In this document: positions 25,610-34,709 of the stretch, in pieces
Numbering within the stretch: the stretch's first letter is position 1
How the letters are laid out: each line of letters starts with the position of its first letter
Assembly (NCBI GenBank): GCA_030378005.1
Contig: JAUCGF010000071.1
Coordinates: 62,001-126,000 of the forward strand
Reading direction: 5' to 3'
Origin: Desulfococcaceae bacterium HSG9
GTDB lineage: Bacteria; Desulfobacterota; Desulfobacteria; Desulfobacterales; JAUCGF01
Length of the DNA stretch: 64,000 nt
Position numbers and translations under genes: made by a program
Notes under the pieces: generated by a model
What the model saw: the letters and a program-made list of their open reading frames with translations, nothing else
Told to the model about the DNA's origin: nothing
Database searches by the model: none

Positions 25610-27229
25610 TTAAAAATCTTTAAATGACCATGTCCGGATTTGATTGCCTAACAGTGGCCAAATTGTCGCATTGAGCCATGATTTTACCAGGACCGGTTTG
25701 GTGTAATAAAATATCGGAGCGATAGCCGCTTGTTCTTCACACAAAATCTGTTCCGCCTTTTTATAGAGCTTTTTACGCGAATACGCATCCGTAATTATTT
25801 GCGCTTTCTCCACCAAAGTTGCAAATTCTGCATTTTGCCAGCGAATGAGATTGCCACTTTTAGCAGGGTGAAATTGTTCCATGAGCCAGTTGTTCGCATC
25901 CGGATAATCCGCACACCATGCGTAGCGAAACATATTGGCATCACCTGTGGTCGTTAACATCTTCATATATTCTTCGTAAGGCAATTGTTTTATCGTGATG
26001 GTAATATTCAGATGCTCTATGAGTTGATTTTTTACACTTTGCGCAATTTTAGCATGCAAATCGCTCGTATTGTAAACTAAGCTGAATTCGGGGAAATCAG
26101 CACCATCAGGATAACCTGCCTGAGTTAGCCATTCGCGGGCGCGCTCTGGATTGAAACGGATACCGATGTTTTCATCAGGGGCGACCGAACCGAAAATTGG
26201 CGGCCGGGTAAACGTGTAAGCCGGTTCGTCTTCACCTCTGATTATCTGTTCGACGATCATCCGCCGGTTGATTGCCGCGCTGATCGCTTTTCTGACCAAC
26301 GGATTGTCTGTGGGCGCTTTCTCATTATTGAAGCCATAGAAATAAGTGCAAAGACTTTGTTCGCGCCTATATTCGGAGTTTAACTTCATATCCATTTTGA
26401 TATGCAAAATCTCTTCAGATGGAATCGGTAAATAGCGGGCGCCGAGAATATCAATTTCATTATATTCGTACATGGTCATGGCTTTTTCCGGTTTTATCAC
26501 AATATAATGAATTTCCGGAATTTTGACTTTTGCGGATTCAAAATAATCCGGATTTTTATCCAGAATGACTACTTGCTCTTCCTTCCATACCCCCCTTAAT
26601 TTATAGGGGCCGTTTGTGACAATATTTTCCGGTTCAGTCCATTTTTCAGCATGCATGGCAATCGTTCTTTTGGGCAGTGGCCAGAAAGGTGTGTAGGCTG
26701 CCATGGCTGGGAAATAGATGGCCGGATGTTCCAATTTGAATTCCACCGTGTAATTATCAATTACATGAGCACCCAGCTTGGTAATATTGTTAATTTCACC
26801 CTTGTGAATTTTTTCTCCGTTTTTTAAAACATATAGAAAATTGGCCAGTTCTGATTTAGTTTCCGGTAAAATGTTGTGACGCACCGCCCATACGACATCA
26901 TGGGCGGTTACAGGATCGCCGTCAGTCCATTTGACATCGTTTCTTAAATAAAAAATATATTCTTTCAAGTCTCCGCTGGCTTCCCATTTTTCCGCCAGAT
27001 AGGGAAGCGCTTTAAGGCTTTGGGGATCGAATTGGGTCAACCCCACAAACATCTGAGTTTGAATCTCGGTGGACAGCGTGTCGGCTGTGATGCCCGGATT
27101 CAGTGTCACGTACATGCCATCCAAAGGTATGCGGAGATAGTTGGGATGAGCATCCGCAATGAGTCCTTGCGGGAATATTAATGCGATCACCGTTAAAGCG
27201 GCTAATAGCCGGTATAATTTTATGAGCAT
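25610..27229 (-). CDS. Family-5 extracellular solute-binding protein (oligopeptide type)
   Basis: A 539-residue OppA/DppA-like binding protein. A signal peptide of ~25 residues ends near GLIADA; the family pattern includes LAEKWEASGDLKEYIFYLRNDVKWTDGDPVTAHDVVWA and a C-terminal half with NPLVRKAISAAINR and AREWLTQAGYPDGADFP (each shown here only as recognition points). It captures peptides or similar in the periplasm. No permease is adjacent; a fused OppDF-type ATPase lies at 44762. It is the last gene of the minus-strand envelope operon, 45 bases after the fused channel. Confidence 0.88.
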   Translation of the reverse strand: MLIKLYRLLAALTVIALIFPQGLIADAHPNYLRIPLDGMYVTLNPGITADTLSTEIQTQMFVGLTQFDPQSLKALPYLAEKWEASGDLKEYIFYLRNDVKWTDGDPVTAHDVVWAVRHNILPETKSELANFLYVLKNGEKIHKGEINNITKLGAHVIDNYTVEFKLEHPAIYFPAMAAYTPFWPLPKRTIAMHAEKWTEPENIVTNGPYKLRGVWKEEQVVILDKNPDYFESAKVKIPEIHYIVIKPEKAMTMYEYNEIDILGARYLPIPSEEILHIKMDMKLNSEYRREQSLCTYFYGFNNEKAPTDNPLVRKAISAAINRRMIVEQIIRGEDEPAYTFTRPPIFGSVAPDENIGIRFNPERAREWLTQAGYPDGADFPEFSLVYNTSDLHAKIAQSVKNQLIEHLNITITIKQLPYEEYMKMLTTTGDANMFRYAWCADYPDANNWLMEQFHPAKSGNLIRWQNAEFATLVEKAQIITDAYSRKKLYKKAEQILCEEQAAIAPIFYYTKPVLVKSWLNATIWPLLGNQIRTWSFKDF

Positions 27230-27274
27230 TTTAATTGTCCGATTCCGTTATATAAAGTTATAGGCATGTTTAGC

Positions 27275-30200
27275 TTACATTTTTTGACGCAGGGTGTATT
27301 CCTCCGGATGCGCTTTGGCATTCTCCGGGGGTGAAGCGGATGAACTTTCTTCAATCAAATGGAGTATCCGATGGGGTGTGGCGAGTTCAATGCCTTCTTT
27401 TTCTAAATGTTTCCAAACACTTTTCCAGCATTCCGATAAGTGAACATGTTTTTTGCCATAGTCCCTGGTGGTGAATCTCACGTCAAAAATCGCTGATGAA
27501 TCACCCTGCCCTTGAAAAAACACCACCGGTTCAGGTTCTTTCAAAACGCACTGGGTGTCAAGCAGAGCGTTTTTCGTAACTTGTATAACTCGTTCAGGCG
27601 GATAGGATTCGACTGTCTCAAATTTAAAAGCCAATTTGTACGTGTCATCCGGATAATCATAGTTTATCGTCACCGATTCCGATGCAACACTGTTCGGAAT
27701 GCTGATAATGTTGCCACCGAGTTCATGAATCTTGGTTGTCCTCCAAGTAATATCAAGCACTTGTCCAGTATGGGAACCAATTGTCACCCAATCACCGATA
27801 CGAAATGTGCGTTCTATATTGATGGCAATGCCTGAAAAAATATTGGAAATGTTGATTTGGATGGCCAACCCGATAATCATGGCAAGAACACCGGATGTGG
27901 CCAGTAAACTGGTCAGTTTTTGATCGAAAACAAATGCGACGATTCCGAAAATCGCCATAAGATATATAATAAAACTGATAAAATAAAGCAAAAGCGATGG
28001 TACCGTACGATCCTTATGCTTGGGGGGCGGAGCCAGAAAAATTTGCTTGATGCTTTTATTTAAAAAATAAGCTGGAGCCATCCACCAGAGAATATCAAAT
28101 ATTAATTTGAAAAATTTTAAGATATCAATACCGGTGTTTCCGGTTAACAAATCAAGCAGGAAAATCTCAAAAGATACAAGAAACACCACCGTGAACACAA
28201 TTTCAACAGTCAATATGGTTTTAATAAAACGTTTGAACGTTTCAATACGGCTATCCATTTCCATAATAACGATTCCGATCAAACTGATCAGCAATAAGAC
28301 ATAGTTTAGCGGGCCGTTGCTAATCAGGCGGCGTAATGTTATTTGGTTTTTTTTAATGAAAATCGCCAGATTGAAATGTGAATATTTGACTTTGCCCTTT
28401 TTGGCACCCAGATGCCGGGGAGCGCCCATCCCCTTTTTTTCCAGAATGTCCTTAAAAAAATGTAATCGGGAAACAGTATAATTGAAATCAGCACTGAGAA
28501 GCTGCGTTTGCACTTTTTTATCTTTGCCGGTGTAATCCGGCATTCCCAGCACATCAACAATATAAGTCAGTTGGTTTTGAGTCAGATCGAGATGGCGAAA
28601 ACCGGTTCCAAGAATGTGCTGGTCCAAAACCGGCGGCAGGGATAGAAAATTACTTTTAAAGCGTCCTTTGACACGGTATTTGCGATAGATAATATGTCCT
28701 CTGGTTTTTTCATCTGCCGGTTTCTCCAGTTTGATCGGTTCGGCCTCATTGAGAAATTCAATACGCTGAGGTTGAATACCTCGCTGGTACCGAAACCATA
28801 GAAAAAAATCCATATCAAACTCTGATTTCCCAAAATCCGGTTTGCTGATTTCAATCGGTTCTATTCCGGTGTAAACCAGAAATGTTTTTTGCATATATAT
28901 GCCATCAATGAGCAGAACCCCCATATCGGGCAAAGAAGCGGCGGCATTATTATGCAGGGTGGCCAGACTGTCTTTCAACATTGTGATTTCATTGATGTTC
29001 GTGATGGGGTTGAGTTGCACCGGGGCCGAGATTAATCTTGTATTTTTAAAAATGCCGATGGGAACGCTTTTTTGCGCATCGCCCTGTTTATCGAAATAGA
29101 TATAGCCGGTGACACCTTTAAACGCATCTCTGGCACTGTTGATGTCAGCCAAAAACTTTCTTATTTGTTCACGATCACGAGACGAATTTTCTCCAGTGGC
29201 TCGGGTTTGCTTTATCGCCTCCAATCCTAATGCAATTGCGTCATAATACGCCATTTCAGACGCATTGGGCGCTCTTTTAAATTTTGCGTTAAATTCATCG
29301 CTAACCGGCTCTGCAATATGACTCATTGTGTCAGAAATGAAATAGGAGGCGGCGTATATATCATCTGAATAAAAACCTGGGTTGGCCTGCTCCATGGGTA
29401 AATCTTGGAAGTGTGCGGGAAATTTTTGTTGGCCGATAGAATCACCACCGAATAAGGGGAACGTCATCCCTCTGTCTTTCATTGCCTTTATCAGAGTAAT
29501 GGCTTCCCTGTTATGAAGAGCAAGGATGATTATACCGACATTTCGTTTTTGGCTCAGTTCATCAATGCAATCCTTCAACTGCATCAAAAGTTCCATTGAG
29601 CTGGAGTTAAGACTCCATTTGTAATTGACCGTCATGCCCAATGTCTCTGTGGCCTTTTCAAAAGCTTTGGCAAGGCTGTTGCAATAAACATCCTGATCGT
29701 ATATAATGCTGGCGATCTTCTGATTCAGAACATGATAGACATAATTGGCAATGAATTTTCCCTGCTGTTCATTATCGAAAATGACGCGAAAATACCAGTC
29801 ATTCCCCTTTGTAACGCTTTCGGCGGTTGCTGTCGCCGTTATTGCCGGGATAAATTTTTGTTTATATATTTTTCCTCCCGCGATTGAGGTACTGCTGCTT
29901 CTGTGGCCGATGACCAAAAGAATATTATCATCAGCGGCAATTTCAAGCGCTTTTTGAGTTGCCGTGGCACTATCGTTGCGGTCATCGAAAATCAGCAACT
30001 TAACTTTTTTACCGTTAATTCCACCTTGAGCGTTGACCTTATCTATATAGAACTCGACGCTGTCGGCCATTTCGCGGCCTTTGTATTGGTCTTCGCCGGA
30101 CATGGGGCCGACAAGCGCAATGTATAAATTTTCCTTGTCGATTTTTGCGTCAGAAGCCAGCGCCCAAGATTGGAATAGTTGCGCACCGATGAAGAATACG

Positions 30201-30280
30201 AATAAATAAACCGCCAACTTAAGCGGATAAAGGCATTTCTCAGATTTAACTATTGATAAGAACAATTTTCTATTATTCAT
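27275..30280 (-). CDS. Fused solute-binding / ligand-gated-like / MscS channel protein (paralogue)
   Basis: A 1001-residue paralogue of 7074-10115 with the same order. A signal anchor ends near residue 43 (WALASDA); the type-1 solute-binding domain covers ~50-420 (YIALVGPMSGEDQYKG, QGGINGKK, FDDRNDSATA, VIGHRSSSTS); the beta-sandwich covers ~465-645 (LVYTGIEP, DMDFFLWFRYQRG, GFRHLDLTQNQLTYIVDVLG); helices fill ~655-785; the MscS pore is LLATSGVLAMIIGLAIQI near residue 792, followed by FRIGDWVTIG and the C-terminal MscS domain. It has no Glu/Ala/Pro linker. The inferred role is a periplasmic-ligand-gated channel. It follows the DUF928 gene by 39 bases in the operon, tying it to the CHAT and TpsB proteins. 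Confidence 0.85.
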   Translation of the reverse strand: MNNRKLFLSIVKSEKCLYPLKLAVYLFVFFIGAQLFQSWALASDAKIDKENLYIALVGPMSGEDQYKGREMADSVEFYIDKVNAQGGINGKKVKLLIFDDRNDSATATQKALEIAADDNILLVIGHRSSSTSIAGGKIYKQKFIPAITATATAESVTKGNDWYFRVIFDNEQQGKFIANYVYHVLNQKIASIIYDQDVYCNSLAKAFEKATETLGMTVNYKWSLNSSSMELLMQLKDCIDELSQKRNVGIIILALHNREAITLIKAMKDRGMTFPLFGGDSIGQQKFPAHFQDLPMEQANPGFYSDDIYAASYFISDTMSHIAEPVSDEFNAKFKRAPNASEMAYYDAIALGLEAIKQTRATGENSSRDREQIRKFLADINSARDAFKGVTGYIYFDKQGDAQKSVPIGIFKNTRLISAPVQLNPITNINEITMLKDSLATLHNNAAASLPDMGVLLIDGIYMQKTFLVYTGIEPIEISKPDFGKSEFDMDFFLWFRYQRGIQPQRIEFLNEAEPIKLEKPADEKTRGHIIYRKYRVKGRFKSNFLSLPPVLDQHILGTGFRHLDLTQNQLTYIVDVLGMPDYTGKDKKVQTQLLSADFNYTVSRLHFFKDILEKKGMGAPRHLGAKKGKVKYSHFNLAIFIKKNQITLRRLISNGPLNYVLLLISLIGIVIMEMDSRIETFKRFIKTILTVEIVFTVVFLVSFEIFLLDLLTGNTGIDILKFFKLIFDILWWMAPAYFLNKSIKQIFLAPPPKHKDRTVPSLLLYFISFIIYLMAIFGIVAFVFDQKLTSLLATSGVLAMIIGLAIQINISNIFSGIAINIERTFRIGDWVTIGSHTGQVLDITWRTTKIHELGGNIISIPNSVASESVTINYDYPDDTYKLAFKFETVESYPPERVIQVTKNALLDTQCVLKEPEPVVFFQGQGDSSAIFDVRFTTRDYGKKHVHLSECWKSVWKHLEKEGIELATPHRILHLIEESSSASPPENAKAHPEEYTLRQKM

Positions 30281-30319
30281 GTTTCGTATTCCGCTTTGAT
30301 TGAGGGTTTATCAAAAATT

Positions 30320-31348
30320 TCAAATATCCTTGAGATCGTAAGCCGCCGCTTTGGGCAAATTGACTTGTTTGAGCAGCGCTGATCGATGGGACCGTAATGC
30401 GGTATCAGCCGGATTCGCTTTAATCTTATGGGAAACATCTTCAATCGCGTCATACCAGTAACCCTCGGCCGCATAATTATAATATGATTCACTTGCGGAC
30501 TTGTTTTGCAATCGTTCCGTTATTTTCCCGGAAGGTTTAATATATTTAATCGTGGCACTTCCTAAAAAATCTGCTGACCGTTCTTCGGGATCCGAAACGA
30601 TGGCTATAAACCACTCATACTCAACATCCGGTTTAAGGTTGATGTCATAGTCGGCCAGATTGATCATCATCATGCCCTCCTGGCGGGGACCGTCAATATA
30701 AGTCTCAAAAACCGGTTCCATGGCACGGGGTTCATTGATTGTGAATTGGATCTTATCTGGCCAGGGGCCGGAAATATACCAAAATAAAACCGGTTGACGC
30801 TTGGTTGTCAACCCGGTTGGTTCTGAGGCCAGGGGTGCCATAAAAGATGGTATGACAGTCGGTTGCGCCAAATGGTTTTGCGCCGTTTCATGCTGTGAAA
30901 GATGGTCAGCTTCTTGATGCGGAGAGTTTCGCATTGTGCCTCTCATGGTACCGCGCATCGTGCCTCTCATGGTACCGCGCATCGTGCCTCTCATTGTACC
31001 GCGCATCGTGCCTCTCATTGTGCCGCGCATCGTGCCTCTCATTGTGCCGCGCATCGTGCCTCTCATTGTGCCACGCATCGTACCTCTCATTGTGCCGCGC
31101 ATGGTACCTCTCATCGTGCCACGGTTAACGCTGTTAATACCTCCCTCTCTTCTTCGTATTTCTGCATCTTTCAAAGGAGCGTTATAAACAGGCGTTTCTG
31201 CTGCCTGCGGATCTGTAACCGCTTTTGGGGTTTCATCCTGGTTTAAAGCTAAACTTGATAATGGCATGAGAAGTAATAAGAATAGTGCTAAGGTTGGCAT
31301 CAGTGTAACGACGAATGTGCGGTTTGTTGAAATGTGTCGGGTTTGCAT
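30320..31348 (-). CDS. DUF928 secreted protein with GTMR tandem repeats
   Basis: A 342-residue secreted protein. The signal peptide covers ~1-35 (LPMLALFLLLLMPLSSLA-like core). Sixteen perfect GTMR tetrapeptides occupy ~75-140, then a DUF928 domain: PVLFWYISGPWPDKIQFTI, a beta sandwich, DVEYEWFIAIVSDPEERSAD, and a helical C-terminus AAEGYWYDAIEDVSHKIKANPAD. DUF928 genes commonly travel with CHAT and TpsB genes, as here, but their function is not established. The repeat block is strongly basic and flexible and could be a wall or nucleic-acid contact. It is preceded by a long leader of AAGTTTCAAGTT-type repeats before the CHAT gene end. Confidence 0.82.
   Translation of the reverse strand: MQTRHISTNRTFVVTLMPTLALFLLLLMPLSSLALNQDETPKAVTDPQAAETPVYNAPLKDAEIRRREGGINSVNRGTMRGTMRGTMRGTMRGTMRGTMRGTMRGTMRGTMRGTMRGTMRGTMRGTMRGTMRGTMRGTMRNSPHQEADHLSQHETAQNHLAQPTVIPSFMAPLASEPTGLTTKRQPVLFWYISGPWPDKIQFTINEPRAMEPVFETYIDGPRQEGMMMINLADYDINLKPDVEYEWFIAIVSDPEERSADFLGSATIKYIKPSGKITERLQNKSASESYYNYAAEGYWYDAIEDVSHKIKANPADTALRSHRSALLKQVNLPKAAAYDLKDI
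30930..31121. repeat. 16 x 12-bp tandem repeat inside the DUF928 gene
   Basis: Sixteen 12-bp units alternate between CGCATCGTGCCT and CTCAT(G/T)GT(A/G)CCG, giving a 24-bp higher-order period. All unit differences are silent or preserve GTMR on the coding strand. Copy number can be expected to vary by slippage without a frameshift. Confidence 0.95.
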
Positions 31349-31361
31349 GTTGACCTCCTTT

Positions 31362-31415
31362 TTTAAGTTTCAAGTTTCAAGTTTTAAGTTACAAGTTTCA
31401 AGTTACAAGTTTTAA
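31362..31415. repeat. Degenerate AAGTTTCAAGTT repeats
   Basis: About six overlapping units of the type AAGTTTCAAGTTACAAG in the gap between the CHAT and DUF928 genes. Similar runs are at 10155-10190 and 55890-55985, always intergenic. Confidence 0.6.
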
Positions 31416-31423
31416 CTTCCCAA

Positions 31424-34400
31424 TCACATCCAGTTGCCGATGAGCAAAAATGGCGCCCAATATAAAGGATGCCAATAGCGAGCCTGGCTAATCAGTTTCT
31501 TTTGCGCATTTTGCAACGCCTTAGCTCTATAGATACCCGGTGTTGTGAGTTGGCGATATAATTCTCTGATTGCCAGAGAAGTGGCCTCATCATCAACAAA
31601 CCACAGTGTCGCAATGACGCTGCGCACTCCTGCTTTAACGGCGATACCTGAAAGCCCTAATGCAGCGCGTTCATCACCCAGCGCGGTTTGGCAAGCGCTC
31701 ATAACCAACAATTCCACTTTATCATTACGATATTTTCTCAGGCCCAGTAGTTCTGCAAGACGGTTCATGTTTAATTTCCCATCGTAAGTCAAAAGGAAGG
31801 TTTCATCCGGTGTGCCGCCAAAAACACCATGGGTGGCCAAATGCACAATAGAATACGGGTTATTTTTCAATTCGCGGAAAAGGTTATCAATCGTATGTTC
31901 AGAGTTTTGTAAAAGCACCTTACCATTCATAATCTCTTTAATATCATGCAATTCAGCCGTTACGCCAGGAAGAGCCGAAAAGCCCTGCACCGCTTCGGAA
32001 AGACCGCTGATAAGAATCTGTTCATCATTTTTCACAAGGCGTTCAGGTTTAGTCAGAGTTATAGCGGGAACAGTTGCAAGGGCATATTTTTCCACCAGAA
32101 ATTGTTTGCCGTCGTGAAACGTGGAAAAAGGAATTAAACGCAGTGTGCTGTCAGGGGCAATAATGAGAGTGTTCACCTTCTGATCCGCCAGCATATCTTC
32201 CATCGGTCGTATTATCCAATCGTAGAGTTGCCTGGCTTCATATAAAAAGCGATTATTCGTTCGGGTCTGCAATCTCCTGCGAAAGCGCATTACGGTCTGT
32301 TTCAGCGTTTTGGAATCCACCGTTGTTTTAATTTGTTTTATACCATCCGGCAGAATCAATAAGAGTGCCAGACGATCCGGCAGAATAATGGGATAGATCA
32401 CTGCCGTATGCGGAGCCGCACGATCTGACGTTACTTTTTCAGTTTCTTTGATGAGGCATCCGTCCTGAAAAAAATCTTGCAGCTCAAATGCCTTTAACAT
32501 TTCCATGATGTCCCTGGCTTGACGGAGTTTGAGTTCACGAGAGTGAGCATCCGGCATCGCATCAGCCTGATCAAGATAGATTTCCGCGAGTTCAAGATAA
32601 ACAGGTCTTATTTCCGTATCAAAAGGGTTCTTTTGACTGCGATACCCACGCAACAGTTTTTGATGGATAGGTTTTAGGGTTTTGACAGCTTTTTCATAAT
32701 ATTTGATTGCATCAGTCATATCACCCTGAGCCTTAAACAATTTTGCCATTTGCCATTGTCGTAGGTAAATCATATAAGGCCTGTTTTGCTTTTGTGCAAA
32801 AAAAAGCGCCTGTTCAGCTTTTTGTATGGCCTTTGAAAAGTGTTTCTCATTTTTCAAGCGCGCGCCTATCTGTCCATGAGTCTGTGCGAGGATACGCTTA
32901 TCTTGCAGAAGCTCTCCGATTCGTTTAGCCGTATTCATTGTATAGTTGGCAATCAGCATCAGATCCTTCAGATATACTGCCCCGATCTTGAATGCGTCTA
33001 TAGGGGTGTTGCTGACAAACACCTTACGATTTTCAGAAAAAGCGGTCTCTGCCGAAACAGCCTTTTTAATAGGGACTAAAGTCAGCACTGTCATTTCCAC
33101 CTCAACTTTTCTGTCTTTAGCCTGACCGCGATGATGGTATATATCTGTTACGGCAGATGCCAAGTTGCCTTTGGCCTCTTTGGAAATTAACAGCTTGCCG
33201 TTTTTATTTGTAATTTCGGAAATGCCGGCAAAAGAAATCGGGTCTGCGGGATATGCGGTGTTAAACAATTGCATGGACTTTGCAGCGGCTTCTTCAGCGC
33301 TTCTGAATTCACCCGCGTACAGGAAATAGATTTGAGCATTCTTGTACACTTTTTTTTCTAAAAAGGTCGGTATCTGATATTGCTTTTCCAATTCAGACGC
33401 TTTGGCCATGGCATCATTCGTATTCGTAAATTCACCCATAAGCAAGCTGTATATCCACACATCGCCCTTGTTATCTGTTTGCTTGCGGCCCGGCAAAAGA
33501 CGGCTGGTCAGATACGCATTAACGACTTCAATTCGTTTTATTGACAGTTTGAGGTTGCCTTTTTTATTTTCTTTCGCATCTTTTCTCATTCCGATAGAAT
33601 CTGTGAAACCTTTGAGTCGAATATAAGCATATACAGTTTCTTCATTTCGGATAATTTCGGTCAGCTTGTTTTGTAGCACTATCACTTGGTTTCCAGAAAA
33701 CCGGATTTGGCCGAAATCAAAATAGATGGTATATTTATATTTTTCATGCTTTTGCAGTGTAAATCCTTGGGGAATGTTCACAAGCACATTGTACGCATTT
33801 TCCGTCAGTTTCACAGTTGTCGGATTTACCTTAAAAGTTAAATCAGATTCAGTATCAATATTTTGCGGGGATTGAAGCAGGTCGTTACGAATTTCCATAG
33901 CCATAAGGCTTAACGCTATCATATCAGCGGCCTTATCATGGGAATCCGGCAGTTTGTCAATCTCTTGAAGAGCGTATTCCAGACCCGTAACCGCGTTTTC
34001 ATAATAATGGTCGAAATAGGACGCCCGCGCGATATTCACAAGTATAGCAGACTTCAGGTTTAAATCCTCTGACGTGTTGGCAATCAGCTCAAGACTCTCT
34101 CCATAGGCCGCTAACGCTTCCTGAAAATTACGGTCAACAGCAAACGCGTTGCCTAAGTTATTGAGGACACGCGCCAGGATACGAGGATTTTGCGTCAGAC
34201 GCGCTTCTTCCACGGCTTTTATCAGATATTTGGCCATTTGCACCATATTGCCGAGGGTGAAATGAACATCAGAAAGGCTGTTCAGAAACAAAACATTACG
34301 AAAACGGTCATTGCCAGCGATGATAAGCGGTATAACGCTTTCAAGGATTTCCAAGGCTCTTTGATGATATCCGAGATCTAAATATACCTCAGACAGAAAC

Positions 34401-34678
34401 ATCGTTGCATCCAGATGCACGCCGACATCATTTTCAGGTTTTTCAGGGTCTGAAAGAGCGAGGCTTTGCTCCAGAAAATGGGCAGCCTTTTCAAAATCAC
34501 CCTGAGCGTAAAATTCTTCGGCCTTGATGATTAATTGTTGAGGCGCTGCGGTTGCCAGCCCGGCGATGTTATCCGTAACATTATCTGTTTGGGCGAGTGT
34601 TTTTTCAACATTAAAGAGTGCCGTAACAAGAAGAATAAACAAAAAGATGGCTAATATCTGTTTTTTCGTTCTTTCCAT
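31424..34678 (-). CDS. TPR - OmpA-like - SPOR-like - TPR - CHAT protease-like protein
   Basis: A 1084-residue secreted protein. Signal peptide ~1-30 (ILAIFLFILLVTALF). TPR repeats span ~45-290. An OmpA-like peptidoglycan-binding region follows (YFDFGQIRF, then GFTDSIG and LSIKRIEVVNAYL). Two SPOR-like segments (YSLLMGEFTNTNDAMAKA and YFLYAGEFRSAEEAAAKS) come next, then more TPRs, and a C-terminal CHAT domain of the caspase-like clan with catalytic His ~950 in HLATHG and Cys ~996 in SACQTA. Both catalytic residues are present, so protease activity is plausible. The start at 34678 gives a clean signal peptide with AGGA 11 bases upstream; an upstream ATG at 34783 lies in the TpsB gene. Probably periplasmic and wall-anchored. 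Confidence 0.87.
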   Translation of the reverse strand: MERTKKQILAIFLFILLVTALFNVEKTLAQTDNVTDNIAGLATAAPQQLIIKAEEFYAQGDFEKAAHFLEQSLALSDPEKPENDVGVHLDATMFLSEVYLDLGYHQRALEILESVIPLIIAGNDRFRNVLFLNSLSDVHFTLGNMVQMAKYLIKAVEEARLTQNPRILARVLNNLGNAFAVDRNFQEALAAYGESLELIANTSEDLNLKSAILVNIARASYFDHYYENAVTGLEYALQEIDKLPDSHDKAADMIALSLMAMEIRNDLLQSPQNIDTESDLTFKVNPTTVKLTENAYNVLVNIPQGFTLQKHEKYKYTIYFDFGQIRFSGNQVIVLQNKLTEIIRNEETVYAYIRLKGFTDSIGMRKDAKENKKGNLKLSIKRIEVVNAYLTSRLLPGRKQTDNKGDVWIYSLLMGEFTNTNDAMAKASELEKQYQIPTFLEKKVYKNAQIYFLYAGEFRSAEEAAAKSMQLFNTAYPADPISFAGISEITNKNGKLLISKEAKGNLASAVTDIYHHRGQAKDRKVEVEMTVLTLVPIKKAVSAETAFSENRKVFVSNTPIDAFKIGAVYLKDLMLIANYTMNTAKRIGELLQDKRILAQTHGQIGARLKNEKHFSKAIQKAEQALFFAQKQNRPYMIYLRQWQMAKLFKAQGDMTDAIKYYEKAVKTLKPIHQKLLRGYRSQKNPFDTEIRPVYLELAEIYLDQADAMPDAHSRELKLRQARDIMEMLKAFELQDFFQDGCLIKETEKVTSDRAAPHTAVIYPIILPDRLALLLILPDGIKQIKTTVDSKTLKQTVMRFRRRLQTRTNNRFLYEARQLYDWIIRPMEDMLADQKVNTLIIAPDSTLRLIPFSTFHDGKQFLVEKYALATVPAITLTKPERLVKNDEQILISGLSEAVQGFSALPGVTAELHDIKEIMNGKVLLQNSEHTIDNLFRELKNNPYSIVHLATHGVFGGTPDETFLLTYDGKLNMNRLAELLGLRKYRNDKVELLVMSACQTALGDERAALGLSGIAVKAGVRSVIATLWFVDDEATSLAIRELYRQLTTPGIYRAKALQNAQKKLISQARYWHPLYWAPFLLIGNWM

Positions 34679-34709
34679 TTTAGTCGATTCCTTTGCGTTC
34701 TTGTGATTA

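Noticed and set aside
30930-31121. Possible CRISPR array
   Set aside because: The 12-bp units are directly adjacent with no unique spacers and are coding.
30895-31246. Three overlapping plus-strand ORFs with repeats such as MVPRIVPL or SHCAAHRA
   Set aside because: They arise because the 12-bp repeat keeps all frames open. The minus strand encodes a signal peptide and DUF928 domain continuous with the repeat, so the plus-strand frames are shadows.
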